Source of the DNA: Candidatus Cloacimonadota bacterium
GTDB lineage: Bacteria; Cloacimonadota; Cloacimonadia; Cloacimonadales; Cloacimonadaceae
NCBI GenBank assembly: GCA_012728875.1
Contig: JAAYEF010000002.1
Span: forward strand, 1 to 64,000
Length of the DNA stretch: 64,000 nucleotides
Direction of reading: 5' to 3'
The translations under genes were made by a program, and so were the position numbers. Under the pieces are notes generated by a model, which was given only the letters and a program-made list of their open reading frames with translations, did not search any database and was not told the origin of the DNA. Positions 33,736 through 47,900 of this stretch are shown in pieces (the first letter of the stretch is position 1; each line of letters starts with the position of its first letter).

Positions 33736-36325
33736 CGGTTTCGATATCATCGTCTTCTTCGTCGGGGATATCTACATCCATATCTTCATCGTCATTATCA
33801 TCCATCGGCAGGATTGGCATTGGCGCGCTGTTCTTGATTTTTTCCACTTCTTTATCCAGCTCTTCATCATCTGGATCATGCGGAATGATGGTAATATCGC
33901 GCACTTTGTCGTCTTCGCGAAGGTTGATGAGCCTCACACCCTGGGTGTTGCGACTGATCACGGTGATTTCGCTCACTTTCTGGCGAATGATCATTCCTTC
34001 ACGGGTCACGATCATCAGGTCATCATTGTCGTCCACATTCATCAGCGAAGCCAGGTGTCCATTGCGTTCACTGGTTTTAAGAGTGATCACACCCTTGCTG
34101 CCACGCCGTGTGGTGGGATAAGCAGATGTGGAAGTGCGTTTACCATAGCCGTTTTCGCTGATAGCCAAGATGGTATTGCTGCTTGCATTGCCATTTTCAA
34201 TCATATCATCCTGGGAAATGATTGCCATGGAAATCACATAGTCTTCCTCGCGCAGTCTGATGCCGCGAACGCCTTTGGTGAAGCGGGCTGTGGCGCGGAA
34301 ATCCTGCTCGCTGAAACGGTTTGCATAGCCGTTTTTGGTAGCCAGGATGATGTCGTCGTTGCCTTCGGAAATGCGGGCATCGATCAGTTCGTCTCCCGGC
34401 ATCAATCTTATGGCGAGGATTCCTGTGCTGCGCGGACGGCTGAATGCGGACAGAGCAGTCTTTTTGATGGTTCCGCCGCGGGTGCACATCACAATGTTGC
34501 GCTGGGAATCAAAATCGCGCAGAGTGACGAAAGCTTTGATCTTTTCTTTATCCTGGAACTGGACCAGATTCACCACAGCCTTGCCACGTGCAGTGCGACC
34601 TGACTCGGGAATCTCAAATACCTTCAGCCAGTGGCATCTGCCGTGATCTGTAAACAGCAGCAGATAGGAGTGGGTGGAAGCCACGAAGATATATTGAATG
34701 ATATCCTCTTCCTTGAGGTTCGTGCCTGTGAGACCGCGTCCACCGCGGGCTTGAACACGATATGTGTCCACGGGTAGGCGCTTCACATATCCATCATGGG
34801 TGATGGTGACCACCACCAGTTCGTCGGCAACCATGTCTTCCGGACGCAGCGAACCGCTGTAGTGTTCCAGAATCGTGGTTCTGCGAGGGTCCTGATATTT
34901 GTCGCGGATTTCCTCCACTTCCTCTTTCACCAGTTTCATGCGCAATTCCTTGTGTTCCACAAGCTCGCGCAGGCGGGCAATCAATTTCAGCAGTTCTTGA
35001 TATTCTGCCTCAATCTTTTCCCTTTCCAGGCCGGTGAGACGCTGCAAACGCATATCCAAGATGGCTTTGGCTTGAATTTCGGAAAGTCCGAACTTTTCCT
35101 GCAGGCTTTCGCTTGCTTCCACCGGGGTTTGGGAAGCGCGAATGGTGGCGATCACTTCGTCCAGGTTGTCCAGAGCAATCTTCAAACCTTCCAGGATGTG
35201 CAGCCTGGCTTCGGCATTGCGAAGCTCAAAAAGTGTCCGGCGCAAAACCACATCATGGCGGAACTGGATAAAGTTTTCCAGCATTTCCTTCATGTTCACA
35301 ACCTGCGGGACCCCATCAATGAGGCAAAGGTTGATCACACCAAAGGTGGTTTGCAACTGGGTGTATTTGTAAAGATGGTTCATGACTGTATTTCCATCGT
35401 GACCGCGTTTCACCTGAATCACAAGCCTCATGCCATCGCGACCGGATTCGTCACGAACGTCGCTGATGCCGTCGATGCGTTTTTCCTTCACCAGATCCAC
35501 AATGCGCTCAATCAGTGCAGTTTTGGTCACCTGATATGGAATTGAGCGGATGATGATGGATTCCTGCTCATTTTTGCCAATCTCAATCTCAGCTTCGCCG
35601 CGGATCAGAACTCTGCCGCGCCCGGTGTGAAAATAGTCGTTCACTCCATCCACGCCCAAAACGAAGCCACCAGAGGGGAAATCCGGACCCTTGACATATT
35701 TTCTCAGTTCCGATATTTCCAGTTCGGGATCGTCGATGACGGCAATCACGGCATTGCAGATCTCAGTCAGGTTGTGCGGCGGCATGTTTGTGGCCATACC
35801 CACCGCGATTCCTGAGGAACCATTTACCAAAAGGTTGGGGATGCGCGCAGGAAAAACTTCCGGTTCTTTGCGTGTGTCATCATAGTTGCCTTTGAAATCC
35901 ACCGTATCTTTATCCAGTTCTTCCAGCATTTCCATGGTGACTTTTTGCATCCGGGCTTCGGTGTAACGCATTGCCGCAGGCGGGTCACCATCGATGGAAC
36001 CGAAGTTTCCTTGTCCGTCCACCAGCGGGTAGCGCATGTTCCAGGGCTGAGCCAAACGCACCAGAGTGGGATAAACCACCTGCTCACCGTGGGGATGGTA
36101 GTTTCCAGAGGTGTCACCCGCAATTTTGGCGCATTTGCGGAAATGACCGCCGGGAGAAAGGTTCAGTTCGCTCATTGCATAGATGATGCGTCTTTGCGAT
36201 GGTTTCAACCCGTCTCGAATATCCGGCAAAGCACGAGCCACGATCACGCTCATGGAATAATCCAGATATGCCTGCCGCAGATGGTCTTCTATTTGTACAT
36301 TGAGAATCTTTGTTTTGTCGTCCAT
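33725..36325 (-). CDS. gyrA: DNA gyrase subunit A
   Basis: The 866-aa protein has the GyrA breakage-reunion domain with catalytic Tyr121 (AAMRYTEAR) and the quinolone-pocket helix [17 protein letters not shown]. In that helix the positions equivalent to E. coli Ser83 and Asp87 are Gln82 and Pro86. The GyrA-box-like QARGGRG near residue 528 precedes a six-bladed C-terminal wrapping domain, which supports GyrA over ParC. The last 40 residues are very acidic ([19 protein letters not shown]). It lies 18 bp downstream of gyrB in the same transcript. With GyrB it introduces negative supercoils using ATP. Confidence 0.96.
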   Translation of the reverse strand: MDDKTKILNVQIEDHLRQAYLDYSMSVIVARALPDIRDGLKPSQRRIIYAMSELNLSPGGHFRKCAKIAGDTSGNYHPHGEQVVYPTLVRLAQPWNMRYPLVDGQGNFGSIDGDPPAAMRYTEARMQKVTMEMLEELDKDTVDFKGNYDDTRKEPEVFPARIPNLLVNGSSGIAVGMATNMPPHNLTEICNAVIAVIDDPELEISELRKYVKGPDFPSGGFVLGVDGVNDYFHTGRGRVLIRGEAEIEIGKNEQESIIIRSIPYQVTKTALIERIVDLVKEKRIDGISDVRDESGRDGMRLVIQVKRGHDGNTVMNHLYKYTQLQTTFGVINLCLIDGVPQVVNMKEMLENFIQFRHDVVLRRTLFELRNAEARLHILEGLKIALDNLDEVIATIRASQTPVEASESLQEKFGLSEIQAKAILDMRLQRLTGLEREKIEAEYQELLKLIARLRELVEHKELRMKLVKEEVEEIRDKYQDPRRTTILEHYSGSLRPEDMVADELVVVTITHDGYVKRLPVDTYRVQARGGRGLTGTNLKEEDIIQYIFVASTHSYLLLFTDHGRCHWLKVFEIPESGRTARGKAVVNLVQFQDKEKIKAFVTLRDFDSQRNIVMCTRGGTIKKTALSAFSRPRSTGILAIRLMPGDELIDARISEGNDDIILATKNGYANRFSEQDFRATARFTKGVRGIRLREEDYVISMAIISQDDMIENGNASSNTILAISENGYGKRTSTSAYPTTRRGSKGVITLKTSERNGHLASLMNVDDNDDLMIVTREGMIIRQKVSEITVISRNTQGVRLINLREDDKVRDITIIPHDPDDEELDKEVEKIKNSAPMPILPMDDNDDEDMDVDIPDEEDDDIETDEE

Positions 36326-36343
36326 TTTTTCGCTCCAGCTTCC

Positions 36344-38263
<1,920 letters not shown>

Positions 38264-38789
38264 TTAAAGCTAAATTTTGCCGCTCTCGACCTGTTTCTCC
38301 AATCTTGAGAGCGGATACATCCATATCTGGTTGCCATAAAATCAGATATGGATTATTTGTCAAGAATAATCGATCTAATTTTTGGGTTTTTAAATGCATA
38401 TATATCAATGAGTTACGAAGGTCTCGAATGTGGGTCGAATCCACTTGAATCCGACATTGGCCTTTATGTGACATTTTCGGGCTTGATAAACGCGTTTTCT
38501 GCGGCTTTTTCGATTTCAACGTACTGATCATTGAATCACATTTTCATCCCGCAAAGTGCTTTGATATTTTTGAAAACCCTTAAAAACGTCTTTTTACGCC
38601 GTTAAAACAATTTTCCTTGTTTTGACATAAATGCCCATACCCATGCAGATTTGCCAAAGTCATCAGCAGCCATTTTTTCAAAACTGCATCCCATGTCAAC
38701 CAAAATTACGTCAATTCATGCCCCATCCTTGAAGAAAAAACGGGGATTCACAAGGATCAGCATTTTCACGCGTGAGGCTTCCTTTTCCC

Positions 38790-38878
38790 AAAGCCTCAGT
38801 CAAGTGATAATCAAGTCTTAATCAAGCGTTAATAATTAAGACTTGATTAAGGCTTGATTAAGAAGTGATTAACGCTTT
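38790..38878. repeat. Palindromic 11-bp-periodic repeat element, copy 2
   Basis: TCAAG occurs at 38800, 38811 and 38822 and CTTGA at 38842 and 38853, with a degenerate AGTGA at 38864. All are 11 bp apart on each side and symmetric about 38834. A perfect 14-bp stem pairs 38809-38822 with 38835-38848. The outer AAGCGTTAAT (38825-38834) can alternatively pair with ATTAACGCTT (38868-38877), so two exclusive folds exist. The 32-bp flank seen with copies 1 and 3 is absent. It lies between gyrB (start side) and the terminator of the OmpA-like gene. Confidence 0.9.
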
Positions 38879-38897
38879 GGGCCTGCAAGGAGGCAAG

Positions 38898-38938
38898 AAA
38901 AAAGCCGGGAAAGCAGATCTGAAAGATGTCTCCCGGCT
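38898..38938 (-). terminator. Terminator of the giant-protein/PorV/OmpA operon
   Basis: On the minus strand an AGCCGGGA...TCCCGGCT stem (38903-38910 with 38931-38938) is followed by TTTTTTC. It sits 25 bp after the OmpA-like stop. Confidence 0.85.
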
Positions 38939-38963
38939 AATTGGGTTTATGATTCTTTGATTA

Positions 38964-40919
38964 TCACATTTGCAGGTTAATTTCCACCCGGCGGTTTTTG
39001 TCCGGCGTGGCTGCATCATCCAAGGGTTTGGAGCTGCCGTAAGCTTTCCAGGATATCCGTTTTTTGGGGATGCCCTTGTCGATGAGATAATCCGCCACGA
39101 CCCGGGCACGCAGTTCCGAAACCTGTTTGTTGTAGTTCGCAGTGCTCCCGTCATCGGCGTGACCGGCAAGTTTTACCTTCAGATCCGGGTTTGTGAGCAG
39201 GGTCAAGGCAAGCAAATCAAGCTCCTCAGCGGCCTTGGCATTCAGCTCTGCACTATTTTGTTTAAACATGACATTTGCATAGGGCAGGGTGGTTTTTTTC
39301 TCCAGTTTATGCACCGGGATATCCAGCGTCAGGCGTGTTCGTCCCTCTGCAAAGGGTATTTTTTGCCCAAAAATCAGATATCCGGGTGAGTTTACCACCA
39401 CTTCATAGGATTCTGCAAGGGGCAGATTTCCCTTGAAGGCACCGGAGGCATCGCTGCTTAAAACTTCGATATTGCGTCCAAATTCAGATTCACTGTTGAA
39501 GCGGATTTCGATTTGCACCGGGTTTCCGCTTTGATCTTTCACATTGCCGGAAACACGCACAAACTGCTGTTGAAGAGCCTCCTCCGCAGCTTCAGGAACA
39601 CGATCCGCCGACCACAGGGGTGGTGGCACAAAGTCCGGACCGGGCAAGCCAGAACTGATCACGTCCAGGGTTTTGTCGATCATGTCGAAAATGCTGTCTT
39701 CATCTGCAACCTTGCGGCGCAGTGGTACATATTTTGCCAATTCGACGGTTCTGACGCTGCCGTCATCATCACGAACCAGATAGCTGGCTGGGGAAACCGG
39801 TGTAAAGCTGATTTGATAGATTTTTTCAAAGCCGCTGACCTGACGGTCGGAGCTGATATAGCCTTCGTTGCTGCCTCGTGCGTGATAGAAATAGCGGTCG
39901 TTTCGAGTTGAATTTATGGGCAGCCCCAAGTTTTCTGGCAAAGACCAATCCTGCCAGCTTGGTCCGGTTTTGTAGGCCTTGAAAATGTCGTATCCGCCAA
40001 AACCGGGGTGACCGTTCGAAGCGAAATACAAGGTTTTTCCGTCCCAATCCAAAAAGGGAGTCTGTTCATTTTCCGACGTGTTGATCATGGGTCCCAGGTT
40101 TTGGGGCTCGGTCCAATATCCGCCGATCTTTTCGCTAACATAGATATCGGTGCCGCCAAAGCCGCCTTCACGCGAAGATGTGAAAAAAAGCAGGCGGTCG
40201 CGAAAGACCATGGGCTGGGTTTCCACCTGAGATGTATTAAGCTGGGTCACATTTTGGGGCTGGAACCATTTGTCTGTCTGGGGCACAAAATAGATGTCTC
40301 CGTCGCGTTTGTTGGCTTCATAGTTCCCAAAAATCCAGGCTCCCGGCGGGTCTTCAGAGAAACAGCCAAAGGCTTCATTTTTGTCTGTGGAAAGCTCTTT
40401 GACCAATTCCGGACGCCCGAATCCGGAGCTGAAGATCTCGGTTCGCCAGATGTTTTCCTTTGCTTTCGCTGCAGGCCGCAATGAGGTGAAATAGAGATAT
40501 TTACCCTGCGGATCAGGTATGGCGCCATAATCTGAGTTGGCACTGTTCACATAGTCTGGCAGGGGTCTCACACTCACGCGGCTGAAAATCTGCTTTTGCC
40601 GCTGAACGATGCGTAAATAGTTGTCCACCTGACGTTTGTAGGCAGTGTCGCCGGAGGAAACATAGCGGTTGAACCAAACCATGGCTTCGGTGGTGTCCGC
40701 CACGGCAATATGCAGGCGTCCCAGCCAATAATGGTATTCCGGCATCTTTCCGCCCGCGCTTTTATCAGCGTTCAGAAATTCACGGATGGCGCGGTCATAG
40801 TTTCCGCGTTGATAATATTCCATCCCTTCCTGGGCATAGCGGTGCCCGGGAGACAAAATCTGCCCCCAAACTCCGGCAAGCATGCCAAGCAGAAGCAGAC
40901 TAACAAAGATTTTTTTCAT
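38964..40919 (-). CDS. TPR-PD40-OmpA outer-membrane protein (PorE-like)
   Basis: The 651-aa protein has a signal peptide (ends near residue 19), a TPR-like segment (about 28-95, YAQEGMEYYQRGNYDRAIREF) and PD40/WD40-like propeller repeats (about 125-370, e.g. RLLFFTSSREGGFGGTDIYV). A carboxypeptidase-regulatory-like beta domain (about 450-530) and a C-terminal OmpA domain (VKLAGHADDGS, ELRARVVADYL, NRRVEINLQM) follow. This order is that of PorE-type proteins of the type IX secretion system, which bind peptidoglycan. It is encoded 16 bp after the PorV-like gene, supporting a T9SS-linked role. It could also be a general OmpA-family anchor. Confidence 0.85.
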   Translation of the reverse strand: MKKIFVSLLLLGMLAGVWGQILSPGHRYAQEGMEYYQRGNYDRAIREFLNADKSAGGKMPEYHYWLGRLHIAVADTTEAMVWFNRYVSSGDTAYKRQVDNYLRIVQRQKQIFSRVSVRPLPDYVNSANSDYGAIPDPQGKYLYFTSLRPAAKAKENIWRTEIFSSGFGRPELVKELSTDKNEAFGCFSEDPPGAWIFGNYEANKRDGDIYFVPQTDKWFQPQNVTQLNTSQVETQPMVFRDRLLFFTSSREGGFGGTDIYVSEKIGGYWTEPQNLGPMINTSENEQTPFLDWDGKTLYFASNGHPGFGGYDIFKAYKTGPSWQDWSLPENLGLPINSTRNDRYFYHARGSNEGYISSDRQVSGFEKIYQISFTPVSPASYLVRDDDGSVRTVELAKYVPLRRKVADEDSIFDMIDKTLDVISSGLPGPDFVPPPLWSADRVPEAAEEALQQQFVRVSGNVKDQSGNPVQIEIRFNSESEFGRNIEVLSSDASGAFKGNLPLAESYEVVVNSPGYLIFGQKIPFAEGRTRLTLDIPVHKLEKKTTLPYANVMFKQNSAELNAKAAEELDLLALTLLTNPDLKVKLAGHADDGSTANYNKQVSELRARVVADYLIDKGIPKKRISWKAYGSSKPLDDAATPDKNRRVEINLQM

Positions 40920-40935
40920 TTTGTTTCCCCCGAAC

Positions 40936-41898
40936 TCAGAACCTGAGGATCAGAGACAGGATGTGGTCGTTGGCAAACACTTCGTGGTTGTTGTAGCGAA
41001 ACACATAGTCAAGCTGGAAATTGCGCAGCCTCACGCCGGTTCCGGCGGAAAGGGTGCCACGGTTATAACCCACGCGCAGCCCGGTTTGCAGCGAGGAAAG
41101 AGCGTCCTGCCAGGAACTCTGTTCGCTCACAGAGACCAGCGAAAGCCGGGAATCCGCTTCCGGATCGCCGCCGATGGAAGTCCAATATTCCGCTCCAAAG
41201 CAGAAATATGGCTTTTCATCTTGTTCCATTTTTGCATCTGCCGCCAGGGTCAAGCCCTTGAATGGATAGCCTGCAAGCCCGGCGGAAAGCTGATAAGGAA
41301 CCCTGTCCCCATCAAACTGGCTGTAAAGATCGCGCGCCATCACACCGATTTCCAGAAACTGGTTGATATCAAGCTTGGCGCCCAAGTCCACGCCAAAACC
41401 GGTTTCAGTTTCGCTGTCCAAGGTGCTGAGATGAAGCTTGGGACCAAAGCCGAAGCTGAATTTTCCGATGTTGTTTGCATAGCTGAGGGCGAAGCTGTTT
41501 TCGCTGTCCACAAAGGTGCCGGTGGCTTCTTCGTTTTCGTTGTAGCCATCGATGCCCACAACGTTTGCATTCACCCAGGACAGAGCCAGTGCTCCAAATC
41601 CAAAGCGGTTTCCCACGGAAGCATAGTTGTGACTGCGGTCCAAACCCATGCTCACGTTAACCATGGTTCCCACTTCAAAATCTTTCATGCGGGTGAGCCC
41701 GGCAGGGTTCCAATATCCGGAGATCACGTCGTTTGTAACGGTTGATCCGGCTTCACCCATGGCGATTACGCGCGCGCCAACGCCCATGCGGGAATATGCC
41801 AAAAGGGAATTGTTCATCCCCTGCGCAGCCAGCGGCAGCGTGCAAATCACCAGCAAGACCGCCGGCAGGAAGTATTTCAGGTTTTTTGTGTTTTTCAT
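40936..41898 (-). CDS. PorV/PorQ-family outer-membrane beta-barrel
   Basis: The 320-aa protein has a signal peptide, then the family's N-terminal block (YSRMGVGARVIAMGEAGSTV and NDVISGYWNPAGL) and about a dozen amphipathic beta strands ending in a C-terminal Phe (HILSLILRF), as expected for an outer-membrane barrel. In T9SS, PorV shuttles cargo and PorQ helps attach it. It lies 10 bp after a giant protein with a T9SS-type C-terminal domain and just before the PorE-like gene, so the three probably form one secretion-related operon. PorV and PorQ cannot be separated by eye. Confidence 0.85.
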   Translation of the reverse strand: MKNTKNLKYFLPAVLLVICTLPLAAQGMNNSLLAYSRMGVGARVIAMGEAGSTVTNDVISGYWNPAGLTRMKDFEVGTMVNVSMGLDRSHNYASVGNRFGFGALALSWVNANVVGIDGYNENEEATGTFVDSENSFALSYANNIGKFSFGFGPKLHLSTLDSETETGFGVDLGAKLDINQFLEIGVMARDLYSQFDGDRVPYQLSAGLAGYPFKGLTLAADAKMEQDEKPYFCFGAEYWTSIGGDPEADSRLSLVSVSEQSSWQDALSSLQTGLRVGYNRGTLSAGTGVRLRNFQLDYVFRYNNHEVFANDHILSLILRF

Positions 41899-41908
41899 CT
41901 TTGCCTCC

Positions 41909-44900
41909 TTATTTCACCGCGATCTTGATCACGTATTCGGATTTGTTCACGCCGTCGTTTGCAACCACGCGGGCAAAATAGGTTCCACGTCCAACCTTGG
42001 ATCCATTTGAGTTTTTCAGATCCCAGGGAATGCGGATCCGGTTTGAATCCTGAGGCGGCGTTGTTAGCGTCCTGACCTTCTTTCCGGCAAAGTCGAAGAT
42101 CGAGACGGTCAGGGTTACATCTTTGTTACGGTTCAGAACCACCACAATCTCAGCGCTGTCTGTGGCAGGGTTTGGCCATGCGTAGGAAGCGTCGCTGATT
42201 GCGAGGTCCTGGGTTTGATATTGCTGCAAGGTGTAGGAACTGGGTGGGCTTTCCTCTTCGTCGTAAACCGCAGTAACGTAATATTCGTAGGACACATCCA
42301 TCGAAATACTGTAGTCATCGTAGTAGTAGTTTCCATCCAGCAGGTCGTTCACCGGCAGGGTGTTCAGTTTGGTAAAGTTGGTTTGATCCAAGGTTCGGCG
42401 ATAAACGTTGAAACCGCGCAAGGCTCTGACAGAACCGGGCATGTTCCAAAGCACGCGGATGAAGCCCGCATAGTTTATGCCACGGATGTTCATCGGCGCC
42501 GAAAGAACAGTGTATGTAGCGCTGGCAACGGTGCTGGGGGTCCAGCCGTCCTTGAAGGCACGGGCTGAAATTACCATATTTTGGGCATAGTTTGGAACCG
42601 TGATGGGTTGAGTGTATTCAGGCGAATCCTGTGTGGGTTCACTGCCGTCGGTGGTGTAATGGATGCTCACATCCTCACCCAAAGCAGAGATCACCACCTG
42701 GACCGGGGTCCCGAAGGTTCCGCCACCAGGTGAAAACACTGGCGGGGAAAGAGTTCCAGTGACCGTATAAACCGCGGTTTTCGTCGCGGATGGGATCCAT
42801 CCTTCAGCGAAGCCCTTGGCTTTCAGGGTGGTTACCGAATTCAGCGGAAGCTGGATCGGCGTTACATAAGCAGCGGAAAATGCCGTGGGTTCGCTTCCAT
42901 CCAATGTGTAGCGGATTGTTGCGTTCGCAGGTAGAATTGGATCGGCAAAACTCACGCTCTGGGCGGTTTGGTAGGTTCCGGCGGCAGGGCTGAAGAGAAT
43001 TTCTGGCAGTTCCACCTGTCCGGTCACATTGTATGTTCCAGTGTAAGGCACGCTGGGGGTCCAGCCGTCCTTGAAGGCACGGATGCTAAGTTTGAAAGCC
43101 ACAGTGTTCAAGCCAATTTCTATTGGTGAACCAAACACGGGCGAACTCTGTGTGGGAACGGAACCATCGATGGTGTAGCGGATGGTTCCGCCAGAAGGTT
43201 CGGTTCCACCGCTTGCCACAACGCTGATGGGTTCTGTGTAAACACCAGGTGCGGGATCAAGATAGGGCTGGACAAGTTGCATCTGCCCGGTGAGGGAATA
43301 TTGCGCCGTGTAGGTCTGGCTTGGCAGCCAATCTGCCTTGAAGGCTTTCACCTTCACGGTGAAGTCCCCCGGTGCCAGCAGATGGATGGGTTGAATGTAG
43401 GCAGGATCGGATTCGTTTGGCTCACTGCCATCCAGAGTGTAGCGCAATATGGCCCCGGCAGGGTTGGTCTGGGTGTTCAGCACCACCTGGATATTCGAGG
43501 TGTAGGTTCCCGCCGCAGGACTGAAAACGGGTTCGGTGATGCTGACGGTTCCCGTAACAATGTAGTTTCCAGCATAAACCTGGCTGGGCGTCCAGTCTTG
43601 GGCAAAGGCACGGGCCTTGATCGTCACATTGCTGTTCAAGTCAATCTGGAAGGGGCTTTGATAGATGGAAGAAGAGGCTGTGGGATCGCTGCCATCCGTG
43701 GTGAAACGAATCACCGCATTGGTGGGCAGGGTGGAACTGTTGAGGCTCACCTGCTGTGGAGCATTATAGGTTCCAGGTTCTGGGCTGAACACCGGTGTGG
43801 CGATGCTTGCCTGGCCTGTGATTGTGTAGCTGGCACTGTGGGTGGCGCTTGCAGTCCAATCCGCTTTAAAGGCTTTGACCTTGATGGTGGTGCTGCTATT
43901 CAGAGGCAGGTTGATCGGGGCCGTGTAAATCGGCGAAGATGCCGTGGGTTCGCTGTTATCCGTGGTATAGCGGATGGTTGCGTCACTGGGGATGGTTCCC
44001 GCAATCACAACGTTCTGTGCGGTTTGATATGTTCCCGCTGTAGGTGTGAACACGGGAGTGTTGAAAGCAACCTGGCCGGTGATCACATACATGGCGGAAG
44101 CGGCTTCGCTGGGCGTCCAGTCGGCCTTGAAAGCCTTCACCCGAATGGTGGTGCTGCTATTTAGAGGTAGGTTGATCGGGGCGGTGTAAGCCGCAGAGTT
44201 TTCTGTGGGAACAGTGCCGTCGGTGGTATAGCGCAGCGTGGCTCCTGTAGGTGAAGTGGCCGTATTCAGAGTTACGGTCTGTGCGGTTTGGTAGGTTCCA
44301 CCTGCAGGGCTGAAGACTTGGGTTGGCAGTTGAACCTGACCTGTCACAGTATAGTTTGCAGTGTAAACTTGGCTGGGAGTCCAGCCGCTCAGGAAAGCCC
44401 GGGCTTTGATGGTCATGCTGCTGTTCAAGCCGATTTGGATCGGGTTTTCATAAATGGGCGAAGTGGCTGTGGGATCGCTGCCGTTGGTGGTATAGCGAAC
44501 CGTGGCTCCAGCCGGCAGGGTTGTTGTATTGATCACCACACTCTGAGCGGTCTGATAGGTTCCGGCGGCAGGGGTGAACACTGGTTCAACGATACTCAGG
44601 GCACCGGTGATGGTGTAGGTGGCACTGTAGGTTTCGCTGGGCTGCCAGTTGTTCAAGAAGGCCTTGACCTTGATGGTGGTCACGGTTCCAAGCCCGAGTG
44701 TGATACCGCTGCTGTAAACCGGTGAACTGGCTGTGGGTTCGTCACCATTGGTGGTATAGCGCAAAGTTGCACCAGCGGGTGTGGTTTGAGTGTTCAGGGT
44801 CACAACCTGAGCAGTCTGATAAGTCCCGGCAGGAGGTGTGAACACAGGCTGGGCAATGCTGACCTGACCTGTCACGGTGAAGGTGCCGCTGTGAATTGCG

Positions 44901-47900
44901 CTGGGCTGCCAGTTCGGCGCGTAAGCACGCACACGGATGGTTACAGTCTGACCATTGGCAATTTGGATTGGGTTTTGATAGATGGGAGAGCTTTCATTCG
45001 GGTCGCTGCCGTCAACAGTGTAACGCAGGGTAGCATTGGCAGGAATGGTGACCGTATTGATGCTCACAGACTGCGGTGTGGTGTAGGTTCCGGGGCTGGG
45101 GTTAAACACGGGCAGGGTGATGGTCACGGCACCCGTGGTGGTGTAGTTTCCGGTGTGGATTTCGCTGGGAGCCCAATCAGGTTTGAAAGCACGCACTTTC
45201 AGGGTCAGGGCACTGTCCAGAGGCAGGGCAATCGGACCGGAATAGATTGTGGATGCTTCGGTGGGGTCAGCTCCGTTGGTGGTATAACGAATAACTGCAT
45301 CGGCAGGAATGGCGGTATTCACCGTAATCTGCTGAGCTGTTGCATAAACTCCAGGGGCTGGGGTAAACACTGGTGTGTTGAAAGCCACCTGGCCGGTGAC
45401 AGTATAGGTTGCAGACACGGTTTCACTGGGGGTCCAGTCATTCATGAAGCCTTTCACCTTGATCACGGTGGTTCCTGCTCCCACAGGGATGGGGTTCACA
45501 TACGCTGGTGAAAGCTGACTGGGCTCGGTGCCGTTTGTGGTATAACGAAGAGTTGCCGCTGCAGGAATAGTGTTTGTGCTGATGGTAACAGTCTGCGGGC
45601 TGTAGTAGGTTCCACCAGTAGGACTAAAGACTTGGGCTGGCAGTTGGACCTGACCCGTTACAGTATAGTTGGCTGTGTAAACCTGGCTGGGGGTCCATCC
45701 GCTCAGGAAAGCCCGGGCTTTGATCGTCATGCTGCTGTTCAAGCCAATTTGGATCGGGTTTTCATAAATGCGCGAAGTGGCTGTGGGATCGCTGCCGTTG
45801 GTGGTGTAGCGAACCGTGGCTCCAGCCGGCAGGGTTGTTGTATTGATCAACACACTCTGAGCGGTCTGGTAGGTTCCGGCGGCAGGGGTGAACACTGGTT
45901 CAACGATACTCAGGGCACCGGTGATGGTGTAGGTGGCGCTGTAGGTCTCGCTAGGCTGCCAGTTGTTCAAGAAGGCCTTAACCTTGATGGTGGTGACGGT
46001 GCCCAAGCCCAGTGTGATTCCGCTGCTGTAAACCGGCGAACTGGCTGTGGGTTCATCACCATTGGTGGTATAGCGTAAAGTGGCTCCAGCAGGTGTGGTT
46101 TGAGTGTTCAGGGTCACAACCTGACCAGTCTGATAAGTCCCGGCAGGAGGTGTGAACACGGGCTGAGCAATGCTGACCTGACCTGTCACGGTGAAGGTGC
46201 CGCTGTGAATTGCGCTGGGCTGCCAGTTCGGAGCATAAGCACGCACACGGATGGTGACAGTCTGACCGTTGGCAATTTGGATTGGGTTTTGATAGATGGG
46301 AGAGCTTTCATTCGGGTCGCTACCGTCAACAGTGTAACGCAGGGTAGCATTGGCAGGAATGGTGACCGTATTGATGCTCACGGACTGCGGTGTGGTATAG
46401 GTTCCAGGGCTGGGGTCGAACACGGGCAGGGTGATGGTCACAGCGCCCGTGGTGGTGTAGTTTCCGGTGTGGATTTCGCTGGGAGCCCAGTCCGGTTTGA
46501 AAGCACGCACTTTCAGGGTCAGAGCACTGTCCAGAGGCAGCGCAATCGGGCTTCCATAAACAGCAGAAAGCTCTGTGGGATCGCTGCCGTCCGTAGTGTA
46601 ACGTACAACAGCATCGCCCGGGATGGCAGTATTCACCGTAATCTGCTGAGCCGTCGCGTAAACACCAGGGGCAGGTGTGAACACTGGAGTATTGAAAGCC
46701 ACCTGGCCGGTGACAGTATAGCTTGCAGACACGGTTTCACTGGGGGTCCAGTCATTCATGAAGCCTTTCACCTTGATCACGGTGGTTCCTGCTCCCACAG
46801 GGATGGGGTTCACGTACGCTGGTGAAAGCTGGCTTGGCTCGGTGCCGTTTATGGTGTAGCGCAGGGTTGCTGCTGTTGGCAGTGTTGCCGGTACCAGCGT
46901 AATGGTTTGCGGTGTTTGGTAAATACCAGCGGGGGGGTCAAATGTGTTTTCAGACAGAATCACCTGCCCTGTCATTACATAATTTGCAGTGTAAACGGGA
47001 CTGGGCAGCCAGTTTTCCTTAAATGCTCTGGCTTTGAGGGTGATGTTTGAATTCAGTGGCAGTTGAATTGGAGGACCATAAACATCTGACAGCTCGGTGG
47101 GATCCTCGCCATTTGTGGTATATCGGATTACGGCATCACTGGGAACCGGGCTATTCAAAGAAACAGTCTGTGCTGAGGCATAGGTTCCAGCCGGGACGCT
47201 GAACACCGGAGCGGGGATCACCACCTGCCCCGTGACGGTATAGCTTTCCTGGTTGATCTGGCTGGGCTGCCAACCGCTCTTGAAAGCACGGGCTCGGATG
47301 GTGACGCTGCTGTTCAAGGCAACAATGATGGGTGTGGTATAAAGGCTTGAGCCTTGAGTGGGTTCATCACCATTAATGGTATAGTGGATCGCAGCTCCCG
47401 GAGTGGAATTGCTCAAAGCCACAGAGGTCGCCTGAGTGTAGACACCACCCACAGGGTTGAAGACCACATCCGCCACAGTTCCTGTAACATTATAGTTTGC
47501 TGAGACCACGGGGCTCGGATTCCAGCCGTCGCGATAGGCAATCGCCTGAATGAAGAGGCTGCTGTCTGCGCCAACTTCGATTGGCTGTTCATACAAAATT
47601 CCGCTGGTTGCCGAAGGTGTGGAACCGTCTGTGGTGTAGCGGATCATGGTATTTTCGGTGGTGGTGCTGATGCTCACGCTGATGGGCTCAAAATATGTGC
47701 CGGTGGGATGCGAGAACATTGGAGCCGCCACTTCCGGCACGGCAATATTGATCACATAGCTGGCGTTTGAAATCAGAGATGGGTTCATCCCTGTTTTATA
47801 GGCAATCGCCTTTACTGTGGTGGTTTCGGAAATATTGATCGACCCGGTGTAAATCTCGCCAACCGTGGTTGAAGGTTCCATCCCGTCTGTGGTGTAGCGG

